46,903 nucleotides of DNA, taken from assembly GCA_001804805.1 (NCBI GenBank), contig MHBH01000013.1:1-46903 (forward strand). Direction: 5' to 3'. Positions 24,580 to 32,191 of the stretch are shown here, piece after piece (the stretch's first letter is position 1; every line of letters starts with the position of its first letter). Both the position numbers and the translations under genes were made by a program. The notes below the pieces were generated by a model. The model ran no database searches and had not been told where the DNA came from. It saw only the letters and a list, made by a program, of their open reading frames with translations. The stretch is from Lentisphaerae bacterium GWF2_49_21 (GTDB lineage: Bacteria; Verrucomicrobiota; Lentisphaeria; Victivallales; GWF2-50-93).

Positions 24580-25383
24580 ATATGTTTTTCCGATGGTGAA
24601 ACGGTTAAGCTACCTTTTACAATGGACTCTTTCCAGTACATGCGCCATGAATCGCGTGAAAAAGTGGATGCCCAGCGCCGGAGCATATCCTGAAGCCATC
24701 TATTTGAGCATGGCCTCATGTTTGCTCGCCACATTTACAGCCTATAGGACAAATTCCAAGTTCCAAAACCCAAGCTCCAAACAATATTTAAAACTGGCAA
24801 GTTCCAGGCAATTCCTTGAAAAAACAAGAAAATCCATTGATTTGAGGCAATTTCAAAATTACCTCTTTTGAGCTGATTTCAAAAGTTGGAGCGCGCTGTC
24901 CCGACATCGCTGAGCCGGGATCTTAGACTTTAGCGTGTGTACCCTGTTGTCGAAGATCCCGGCCCCAACGGGTGTCGGGAAATACCAAGACACGCTGAAG
25001 CTGTGAACTCCAACAAGCGTTATTCTCGCAACAAACGGTTTTCGTATTTTTGAAATCAGCTTGCTTTACTAGTTTTTGTTTGGAATTTGTCCTCTGTTTG
25101 GAATATGGAACTTGTTTGTGATTTGGAATTTGGAACTTGGAATTTCCGGGACTGCCTCGCATCACACATGAAGCAATTGAAAAAAATCTGCACAAGTCAA
25201 ATTATGGTTATTCCTGTTAAATACGTTGGAACTGGTAGGAAAGTGACAGGGAAACAATAAGATTTCCACAATATTCCATCCGTTCTTGCGTTATTAAATG
25301 CCAAAAGCTATACTATAAACGGCAGATAATATTAAATTATTTTCCTTGATGCGTAACTTCTTTGGGAAAACTCCGTATTTATA
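24580..25383. other. Divergent 800-bp intergenic region: repeats plus a promoter
   Basis: Holds degenerate words (24751-24830, AAATTCCAAGTTCCAAAACC; 25078-25147, TTTGGAATTTGGAACTTGG). Between them lies a GGAG-type element with ends GTTGGAG (24885) and CTCCAAC (25008-25014), an internal CCGGGATCTTAG/GAAGATCCCGG stem, and a left flank (24844-24876) shared with 20976-21006. The last 130 bp are free of repeats and contain the promoter listed separately. The first 150 bp next to the glycosyltransferase hold nothing I recognise. Confidence 0.65.
25286..25314 (+). promoter_or_regulatory. Sigma-70-type promoter for the glycosidase/PA14 pair
   Basis: TTGCGT (25286-25291), a 17-bp spacer, and TATACT (25309-25314), both close to consensus. 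The predicted transcript would begin near 25321, leaving a leader of about 60 nt before the ATG at 25384. No clear ribosome-binding site precedes that ATG. Confidence 0.6.
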
Positions 25384-27813
25384 ATGATGGCGATTTCTAA
25401 GAAAAAAATATTGTTGGCGTTTTCGGCAATGCTTGTCCTGTTTGGAACGGCAGGACTGCTCTTTTCCATTGAAGACGAGAATTCTGAAAGCAAAAACTAT
25501 GACGGCGCCTGGTTCCTCCAGGTGAACAGCAGGACTCCCGAGGAGCTCGATCCCGAAGACGACGGGACAATTTCAGCCTCCTTCAAGCTCCCGGGAACCA
25601 CAATGGTCTATTTCGAAAGGAAGAGGGAGACCTTCCGTCCGCTGCCGGACGACTTCCGCAAGGACAAGCTGTCAATGGAGGTGAAGGCCGTAAGCGCCGA
25701 CGGGAAGCCTGTGAACGGCAGCATCTTCATCAAGGACAAGACCGGACTCTGGTTCCAGAGCCGTAGAATCTTTTCGCTGAACTCGGGAGAGTGGAGGAAG
25801 GTTGAGGTTGATCTCAAGGCTTCGACACATGAACTGAACCCCGAAGGGCATACTGCCGACTGGAACTGCCTTAACGCCGCGATGATGCTCACCATGGGCT
25901 TCAATGTTTTCGGACAGGAACCCAGGAACATCAAGTTTTCAATGCGCAATCTGGGCCTTTCCGGTGAAAGGATGCAGCCGGAATTATACATTGCCAACCT
26001 CGAATACCAGAAGAAGGGCCAGATGTATAAGATGATCGAGGGGAGCTTCGACCTTTCAAGGGAATATTTCAATCCTTTCGATGCCGAGGAGATCAAGGTT
26101 GATGTCCAGATCATAGGTCCGGATTCAGGAGAATACGCAGTTCCGGCATATTTCACGCAGGACTATGTAAGACAGCTCCATTTCAACCGTGAAATGAGGA
26201 CTCCTGCCGGCAAGGCCCACTGGGCTTTCCGTTTTACGCCGACCGGTCCTGGCACTTATAAGTTCCGCATCGCCGCAACCGACTCCTCCGAACCGCCGGG
26301 CAATGAGATCTCAACCCAATATTTCAAAGTGGAGGTTGAATCCTCGAAAAATCCCGGATTCGTCCGGGTGTGCAAGGATGATCCGCGCTTCTTCGAGCTG
26401 AACACAGGGGAGTTCTTCTATCCGATCGGATTCAACATCCATTCCGTCAAGGACCTCAGGAGCGAAAAAGAGCTCAAGATAGGATACCGTCCGGACAGAG
26501 GCACTTACTCCTACGAGGAATATTTTTCAGCGATGGCCAGGAACGGAGTCAATTCCGTCGAAGTATGGATGGCCGCCTGGTCGTTTGCGCTGGAATGGAC
26601 AAGCTCCAGGACCGACTACTACGGACTTGGACGCTATAATCTGTTCAACGCCTGGCGGCTGGATTTTGTCCTTGACGATGCATTGAAGAAGGGGATCTAC
26701 GTCCATCTCGTCCTCGACAACCACGGGAAGCTGTCAAGCCACTGCGATCCGGAATGGGACAATTCCCCATATAACAAGAAAATACCGTTTGCGGTCGCCG
26801 ACGGCGCCATGCTCGATCTGCCAAAGGACTTCTTCTCCGACAAGGAGGCCGAAAGATACTACCGGAACCGGAACCGGTATATCGCCGGAAGGTGGGGCGC
26901 ATATACGAACATCTTCGGAGTTGAATTATGGAGCGAGATCGATCTGATCACAAACCACAGGGATGTCTACGACAACGGCAAGAGTATTGAATGGCACAAG
27001 ATGGCCACGGAGCATTTCGCAGGCCTGGACAACAACAGGCACATACTCACCACGCATATATGCGGGGACTACAACAATTCGTACAACCACCGCAGATTCT
27101 ACGATCTTCCGCTGCTTTCCTATGTCGTCGGGGACGCATACCGCGACAACACGCCTTTTGTGGACCACATGCTGAAACACATCGAAAAACTGAAGGAGCT
27201 TAAAAAGCCCCTGCTGATAACGGAATACGGCGGCAGTCCGCATGCCGGGACTTTCAACAGGCTCGAGGCCGATCTCCATGCCGGAATCTGGTCGTCGTTC
27301 TTCTGCGAACAGGCGGGAACGCCGTTCCTCTGGTGGCACGATTTCATCCATGACAAGAACAAGTATCCCCATTTCCGCGGATTCTCGTTGTTCATGAAGG
27401 GGATTGATCCGCGGAACAAGGGATTCATATATTCCCAGCGTACGGTCAGCTCCACTGAGGGGCCGATCAACAGTTCCTACTCATGTCTCGCCGCCGGCAA
27501 CCAGAATGAATATTATGCCTGGGTCTTCAAGAAGACCCCCTTGGAGAATTATCCCGATGATCCTTCTTCGGTCGAAGAGCTCCAGAACCACATGATCACC
27601 CTGAAAGGGCTGTCGGCTACAGGCGGATACAAGGTTGATTTTTATGATACAATGTCCGGTGAAATCATCAGGTCGGACAAATTTACCGCCGTAAATGGAG
27701 ATTTGAATATCAACCTTCCTCCGTTCAAGATCGATATCGCCATGAAGGTTTCTCCTGAGCGGCAGGAGAACGGAAACAAAGCCCCCGTTCCCGCAGCAGT
27801 GGAGGCGAAATGA
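25384..27813 (+). CDS. Secreted multi-domain glycoside-hydrolase-like protein (DUF5060 + clan GH-A)
   Basis: An 809-residue protein. A signal peptide (KKKILLAFSAMLVLFGTAGL) is followed by a jelly-roll carbohydrate-binding-like region (35-215), an Ig-like DUF5060-type domain (about 220-320: EGSFDLSREYFNPFDAEEI, RFTPTGPGTYKFRI), and a (beta/alpha)8 domain from about 335. The latter has PIGFNIHS, the putative acid/base Glu518 in GVELWSEID, and the putative nucleophile Glu614 in PLLITEYGG, matching clan GH-A spacing. The C-terminus is beta-rich and ends in a low-complexity tail. It is translationally coupled to the next gene (ATGA overlap, 4 bp). With the divergent glycosyltransferase it suggests trimming or release of an exported polysaccharide. 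Confidence 0.78.
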   Translation: MMAISKKKILLAFSAMLVLFGTAGLLFSIEDENSESKNYDGAWFLQVNSRTPEELDPEDDGTISASFKLPGTTMVYFERKRETFRPLPDDFRKDKLSMEVKAVSADGKPVNGSIFIKDKTGLWFQSRRIFSLNSGEWRKVEVDLKASTHELNPEGHTADWNCLNAAMMLTMGFNVFGQEPRNIKFSMRNLGLSGERMQPELYIANLEYQKKGQMYKMIEGSFDLSREYFNPFDAEEIKVDVQIIGPDSGEYAVPAYFTQDYVRQLHFNREMRTPAGKAHWAFRFTPTGPGTYKFRIAATDSSEPPGNEISTQYFKVEVESSKNPGFVRVCKDDPRFFELNTGEFFYPIGFNIHSVKDLRSEKELKIGYRPDRGTYSYEEYFSAMARNGVNSVEVWMAAWSFALEWTSSRTDYYGLGRYNLFNAWRLDFVLDDALKKGIYVHLVLDNHGKLSSHCDPEWDNSPYNKKIPFAVADGAMLDLPKDFFSDKEAERYYRNRNRYIAGRWGAYTNIFGVELWSEIDLITNHRDVYDNGKSIEWHKMATEHFAGLDNNRHILTTHICGDYNNSYNHRRFYDLPLLSYVVGDAYRDNTPFVDHMLKHIEKLKELKKPLLITEYGGSPHAGTFNRLEADLHAGIWSSFFCEQAGTPFLWWHDFIHDKNKYPHFRGFSLFMKGIDPRNKGFIYSQRTVSSTEGPINSSYSCLAAGNQNEYYAWVFKKTPLENYPDDPSSVEELQNHMITLKGLSATGGYKVDFYDTMSGEIIRSDKFTAVNGDLNINLPPFKIDIAMKVSPERQENGNKAPVPAAVEAK

Positions 27814-30188
27814 GGAAACTGCTCGTTATTTTCCTCCTCGTGTCGGCCGTTCCGGCGTTTGCAATATGGCACGACGATCTCGCCAAATTCCGTCTGGAAG
27901 TGAAGCCCGAGAAGGCGGATGTGATACTCATGATCGAACTGCACGGCATGATATTCCCGTCCTCTCTCAAAAACGGAGTGGCTGTCTACAGCGGCGGGAA
28001 GAAGCTTGCCCATCACCTTGACAAGGAAAGCAATGTGCTTTTCACCGGTAAAGTCCCCCCGGGGGAGAACAGCTTCGTCTATTTCGGATTTGATGAGCCA
28101 CGTCCTTTTGAAAATTGGAACGAGGCCGAACTCGGCAAGATTCCCGAACCCCAGAAGCTCCGGCTGCTGTTGAACAACGGCAGGCTGGACAATACACAGG
28201 AAGCGGACATGCTGGCGAACAGGAATTACATGAAATACCTCGAAATAAAAAAGATGGAGATGAAAATATCCGCCATTGAACAGGATTTCCTCCTTTCAAA
28301 GAGGAAAATGACCGATGCGGATAAAATGGACTTGGAGGAGCGCAGGGCCGATGTAAGGCACAAGTCCGCGCCCGCGAACATTCCGGCCTCCGACCTGAGG
28401 AGGTTCAGGGAAAGGGAGAGGGAGATGGAAAGATTCTTCAGGCAGGACATGGTGCCAAACGAGGTTTCAAGCGTAAAAAAAGTTCTTCTCGACCAGACGC
28501 CGTCATCGAAGAACAGGAACTTCGTGGCCCAGTTCACGGGCAGTCTTCTAATAGCGGAGGCGGGAATATATTCGTTCGCGATCAATTCCCGCAATGCAAG
28601 CCATCTTGTCATCGACGACAAGCTTGTTGTCGCCTGGCCCTTCAACCATGAGAAGTCCGAAGGGTGGGAGAAGACAGGGGATGTATATCTTGAGCCCGGC
28701 CTCCACGTCCTGTCATATTGCTTCCATAGGAACAGAGGAGTCCCGTATGCCGCCGCAGCATGGAAGAGGAATGACGAGAAGGAGTTCAAGATCCTTGCGG
28801 AAAAAGATTTCACCCCGGCGTATCGTGCATCCATACTGAACTGTTCCGACAAGAACGGGATCCGGAATCCCATAGTGAAGTATGAGATCAAAGGGCATTT
28901 CTTCATCGACCGCGAGAAGAAGGCCGACTGGCTCCAGTGCGAAGTTGAGAAGGCGGGCAATGATTTTACCCCTGTCTGGAAAGCCGGTTCTGAAATCGTC
29001 TCTGAAAACCTGAAGGCGTCTTTTGCGCTGGAGCGGAAATCGGACATCCCGGTCTACCTTTCCTCCAAGGAAAATGCATTTCCCGACATAAAGATTGAGA
29101 TCCCGGAAGAGCTCGTGAAGGAAAGCGATAGCAAGATCATTGAGCCCGACCTCTACATGAAACTCAGGGCGCCTTCATTCATATTCGACGATGAGACGCT
29201 TGAAATGGACGTGGAAATATACTCGGGACTGCCACTGGAGACGCTCGTGCTGCTGAGGACCAGTCCCAGCGGTATCAATCCCATGTTCAAGAAGGATGTT
29301 TCCTGGATCGAACTTGAGCCCCGGAAGGACATCAAGACGAATCCTTTCACGCAGGAATTTGTCTACAAGAAGAAATTCGAACTCAATGGCGGATTCTTCG
29401 CCAGGGGGCAGTTCAAGGTCAAATTCACACTTGGCGTTCCGCCTATGACAATGTCGGATGAGAGCATCCGTTTCGTCCTTCTCGCAGAATGCCCTGAACT
29501 GAAATGCGACAACTATGGAATGTTCTACGATATGCAGGGAAAGAGGGTGGTTCCGGTACTCCATCGTCCGACCCTGGCGGAAAAACGCACATGGTCGTTT
29601 GCAGAGTCGCTGGTGAAGGAACTGACCCCGACACGGAAGATCCTTGTTGTTGCGGACGATTTTGGAGAGGATGAAAATTTATTTTCAGCCAGGCTGGGAA
29701 AACTTCTCAAGGGAAAAGGCATCGGCCTTGAGTTCGCCGCCTGGACGAGGGAGGAAAATACGCCAGCCATGTCAGCAAGCCTCGGGAACATGATGCGGAT
29801 AATAGCCAAGTCCGACGCGGACAAGGTGGTCATAATCCCTTCTGCCTGGGACAACAGGATGTCAGTGTCCTCCAGACAGCAGATAAGGACATTGTCGGCC
29901 GTCATCCAGACGGTTCAGGCGAACAAGAAGGTCAAGTCGCTCGTCCTCTCAACACCTTATCCCACGCTTGACGACAATCCGATTGAGACGGAAGTTGTGA
30001 AGGGGGTCAGGCAGGATTTGAAAAGGGATTATGGCATCGAAGAGATACTCGACCTTAATTCCTATCTCAGGAGCCGGCCCGGATGGAAGGCTTCCTATCT
30101 CAGGAATTCATCCTCGCCATCGCTCTATACTTCCTTTCCGGTAAATCTGGCGGATGAGATCTGCAAGATGGTCCTCGATTCAAACTGA
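27810..30188 (+). CDS. Secreted PA14-domain protein of unknown function
   Basis: A 792-residue protein with a signal peptide (RKLLVIFLLVSAVPAFA). Domains seen: a beta-sandwich start (25-95), a charged helical stretch (115-210, many E/R/K), and a PA14-like domain (about 235-335) with 'FTGSLLIAEAGIYSFAINSR', 'HLVIDDKLVVAWPF' and 'YLEPGLHVLSYCFHRN', the usual PA14 carbohydrate-binding pattern. Further beta-rich modules follow, then a C-terminal alpha/beta domain (about 610-792) with ILVVADDFGEDE and 'DADKVVIIPSAWDNR' that may be an SGNH- or Rossmann-like hydrolase fold (uncertain). It overlaps the upstream gene by 4 bp and probably acts with it on the same extracellular glycan. Confidence 0.7.
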   Translation: MRKLLVIFLLVSAVPAFAIWHDDLAKFRLEVKPEKADVILMIELHGMIFPSSLKNGVAVYSGGKKLAHHLDKESNVLFTGKVPPGENSFVYFGFDEPRPFENWNEAELGKIPEPQKLRLLLNNGRLDNTQEADMLANRNYMKYLEIKKMEMKISAIEQDFLLSKRKMTDADKMDLEERRADVRHKSAPANIPASDLRRFREREREMERFFRQDMVPNEVSSVKKVLLDQTPSSKNRNFVAQFTGSLLIAEAGIYSFAINSRNASHLVIDDKLVVAWPFNHEKSEGWEKTGDVYLEPGLHVLSYCFHRNRGVPYAAAAWKRNDEKEFKILAEKDFTPAYRASILNCSDKNGIRNPIVKYEIKGHFFIDREKKADWLQCEVEKAGNDFTPVWKAGSEIVSENLKASFALERKSDIPVYLSSKENAFPDIKIEIPEELVKESDSKIIEPDLYMKLRAPSFIFDDETLEMDVEIYSGLPLETLVLLRTSPSGINPMFKKDVSWIELEPRKDIKTNPFTQEFVYKKKFELNGGFFARGQFKVKFTLGVPPMTMSDESIRFVLLAECPELKCDNYGMFYDMQGKRVVPVLHRPTLAEKRTWSFAESLVKELTPTRKILVVADDFGEDENLFSARLGKLLKGKGIGLEFAAWTREENTPAMSASLGNMMRIIAKSDADKVVIIPSAWDNRMSVSSRQQIRTLSAVIQTVQANKKVKSLVLSTPYPTLDDNPIETEVVKGVRQDLKRDYGIEEILDLNSYLRSRPGWKASYLRNSSSPSLYTSFPVNLADEICKMVLDSN

Positions 30189-30390
30189 GCTTCCGAAGCA
30201 GTCTTCCCTGCTGATTGGACAAGCAAGGCTTTGTCATCATAGCTGACGGGGCTCCGCTGGAAGGCGGGGTGAACTCGAACTTTATCCCGCCGGTGACGGG
30301 ACCGCGACCTTCCCGGGACTCCCGAGCGCTTGCGCCTCGGGACGTGCTCGGGACGCTCCGAGCAGGGGATTGGTATTCCAACAGAGAAAA
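30189..30390. repeat. GC-rich hairpin repeats downstream of tRNA-His
   Basis: Contains CCGAGCGCTTGCGCCTCGGGAC followed by GCTCGGGACGCTCCGAGC (about 30323-30365), a family also seen at 22660-22700, plus GCTGACGGGGCTCCGCTGG, which resembles the 3' end of the neighbouring tRNA but does not fold into one. No gene is supported. Confidence 0.5.
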
Positions 30391-30468
30391 TGGGGTGGCT
30401 GACGGGGCTCGAACCCGCGACCTGATGAGCCACAGTCATCCGCTCTAACCAACTGAGCTACAGCCACC
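30391..30468 (-). tRNA. tRNA-His (anticodon GTG)
   Basis: On the minus strand the sequence folds as a full cloverleaf. The acceptor is GTGGCTG/CAGCCAC with an extra 5' G at position -1 opposite discriminator C (the tRNA-His identity pair). The D-arm is GCTC..GAGC, the anticodon stem GATGA/TCATC with loop CTGTGGC (anticodon GTG), and the T-arm GCGGG-TTCGAGC-CCCGT. CCA is encoded (30391-30393). It lies 48 bp downstream of tatA. Confidence 0.97.
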
Positions 30469-30515
30469 ATTTGAAAAAGGCGTGTAAATTAGTGCAGGAA
30501 GGCCTGACCTTCAAA

Positions 30516-30731
30516 TCAGGTTTTGTCTTTTTCTTCCGGTTTGTTTTGATTCGGCTTTTCAGTGGAGCTCAGTTCTTTTTTGATTGAATCCTCAACTCCA
30601 TCCTTTGCCTTCTTGAACTCATTTACGGCCTTGCCCATGCCTTTTGCAAGTTCAGGCAGCTTGGCTCCCCCGTAGATGAGAAGAATGATGAAAAGAATGA
30701 CTAGAAGTTCTGGATAGCCTATTCCAAACAT
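30516..30731 (-). CDS. tatA: Sec-independent translocase subunit TatA/TatE
   Basis: A 71-residue protein of typical TatA length. The N-terminal membrane helix (FGIGYPELLVILFIILLIYG) is followed by the hinge GGAKLPELAKGMGKAVNEFK, the family signature, and a charged amphipathic tail rich in Lys and Glu. It forms the protein-conducting oligomer of the twin-arginine pathway with the TatC encoded just upstream. AGGAAAGGA precedes the ATG. A short stem (CCTGA..TCAGG, 30503-30520) covers the stop codon. Confidence 0.95.
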   Translation of the reverse strand: MFGIGYPELLVILFIILLIYGGAKLPELAKGMGKAVNEFKKAKDGVEDSIKKELSSTEKPNQNKPEEKDKT

Positions 30732-30749
30732 GTTTACAGTCCTTTCCTG

Positions 30750-31511
30750 TTATGTGGATAACCTATCACTGTTTTTCGGTTTTTGAAGTGATGCCGCCAA
30801 TATTCCCAGCTCATACAGGAGAATCATAGGCAAAGCCACTACTATCTGGGTGACTGCGTCAGGGGAAGGTGTTATGACCGCAGCCAGTATGAACGCTCCG
30901 ATGACCGAATATGGCCTTGCTTTCTTGATGGTCTTCAGCTGTATCAGCCCCAGCCGCACGATTATCACGATCACAAGAGGCAGTTCGAATATGAATCCGG
31001 CTCCAAGAAGCCACATGAATACAAAGTCGATGTAGTCCCTGAGCCTCCACAGGTTTTCCGCACCCTGCACCCCGAACGAGGTCAGCACCGGCAATACCAG
31101 GAAAAGTGCGGCATATCCGGCAATTATGCCCAGCGTGAAGAGGATCGTAATTGAGGAATACATCCACCAGAACGCCTTCCGCTCATTGATTTTCAGTCCT
31201 GGCGCAATGAAATCCCATATGATCAGGATCAGAAGAGGAAGGCTCAGGGCGATACCTCCAAGTATTCCCACCTTCATCTTGATCATCACCGCGTCAAAGG
31301 GACCAGTCTGTGTCAGTGTTATCGGATGCTTTGACAATGTATCAATGAACAGGGGAAGTGACAGCATTCCTATTGCATCATCAACATGATAGAGGGAGTA
31401 TCCGGTGAAGGCCAGAAAAATTAGCAGGAGCTTGAAAAGAGTCCAGCGGAGCTCCTCAAGGTGCTCCCACAAGCTCATTTTTTTCTCTTCTTCAATCATT
31501 CTTTCATCCAT
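30750..31511 (-). CDS. tatC: Sec-independent translocase subunit TatC
   Basis: A 253-residue membrane protein with six hydrophobic segments. Family motifs are SLWEHLEELRWTLFK at the N-terminus (the signal-peptide-binding region) and APGLKINERKAFWW in the following loop, then FGVQGAENLWRLRDYIDFV and 'ILAAVITPSPDAVTQIVVALP'. It recognises twin-arginine signal peptides. It sits 18 bp upstream of tatA and 11 bp downstream of the TPR lipoprotein, as part of a close-packed minus-strand run. Confidence 0.96.
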   Translation of the reverse strand: MDERMIEEEKKMSLWEHLEELRWTLFKLLLIFLAFTGYSLYHVDDAIGMLSLPLFIDTLSKHPITLTQTGPFDAVMIKMKVGILGGIALSLPLLILIIWDFIAPGLKINERKAFWWMYSSITILFTLGIIAGYAALFLVLPVLTSFGVQGAENLWRLRDYIDFVFMWLLGAGFIFELPLVIVIIVRLGLIQLKTIKKARPYSVIGAFILAAVITPSPDAVTQIVVALPMILLYELGILAASLQKPKNSDRLST

Positions 31512-31522
31512 AAATAATTATA

Positions 31523-32176
31523 TCAGGGTTGTTTTTTCAACTTGCTCTTCATGCTGGCAAGGTAGTCCGGAGGGATCTTATAGTTGAGCTCATTCGCTTT
31601 GACAAGCTTGTTCCAGGCCTCATCGTATCTTTCCTGATGGTAGAGGCATACCGACCAGTTGAAGAAGAACGTACCTTTCGGATTTATCTTGCTGCACGCA
31701 GTTGAAAAAAGATCCTCGGCGGCCTTCAGCAGGGTGGCTTTTTCTTCCGCGTCCTTCCTGTTGACCGCGCTTTCGGTAAGCACCTTGCCCAGTGCGTTCA
31801 TTATCGAGGGGTTCAATGGATCCATGGCATTCGCCTTTTCGAGGATCTTTAAGGAGGCCTCAAGCTTTTCAAGGCTGTTCTCCTGCAGGGCTTCGGCCTC
31901 GAGCACCACCCCGATTCCCCAGTATGCCTGGGGATTGTCGGAATTGTTGTACCATGCCTCGTTAAAATGTTTCATCGCATTGTTGTAGTCCCTGTTTATG
32001 TGGAAATCTTCCCATCCTGCCTTGATGTCATTATTGCTGACCCCCTCTTTTTTCTCCTTCAAGGGTTCACAGGTTCCGCCATACATCGGCTCCTCGTATG
32101 CGAACGGATCCACATTTGTCTTGCATCCGGAAAGGACAAGCAGGATCAGCGTCAGGGATAAAAATAGTTTTTTCAT
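31523..32176 (-). CDS. TPR-repeat lipoprotein
   Basis: A 217-residue protein with a lipoprotein signal peptide (KKLFLSLTLILLVLSGC, Cys18 as lipidation site). The mature part has tetratricopeptide-like helices: DYNNAMKHFNEAWYNNSDNP, AYWGIGVVLEAEALQ, ASLKILEKANAMDPLNPSIM, 'NWSVCLYHQERYDEAWNKL'. TPR proteins hold other proteins; the partner is unknown. It lies between recD2 and tatC with gaps of 15 and 11 bp, so it is probably co-transcribed with them. Confidence 0.82.
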   Translation of the reverse strand: MKKLFLSLTLILLVLSGCKTNVDPFAYEEPMYGGTCEPLKEKKEGVSNNDIKAGWEDFHINRDYNNAMKHFNEAWYNNSDNPQAYWGIGVVLEAEALQENSLEKLEASLKILEKANAMDPLNPSIMNALGKVLTESAVNRKDAEEKATLLKAAEDLFSTACSKINPKGTFFFNWSVCLYHQERYDEAWNKLVKANELNYKIPPDYLASMKSKLKKQP

Positions 32177-32191
32177 ATTGACTTTCTTCCT

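Noticed and set aside
24648-24760. Short open frame MNRVKKWMPSAGAYPEAIYL in the divergent gap
   Set aside because: No ribosome-binding site, it runs into repeat words, and has no recognisable domain.
30235-30300. tRNA-like word GCTGACGGGGCTC close to tRNA-His, suggesting a second or broken tRNA
   Set aside because: Neither strand gives acceptor, D-, anticodon and T-stems together; only a short 3'-end similarity is present.
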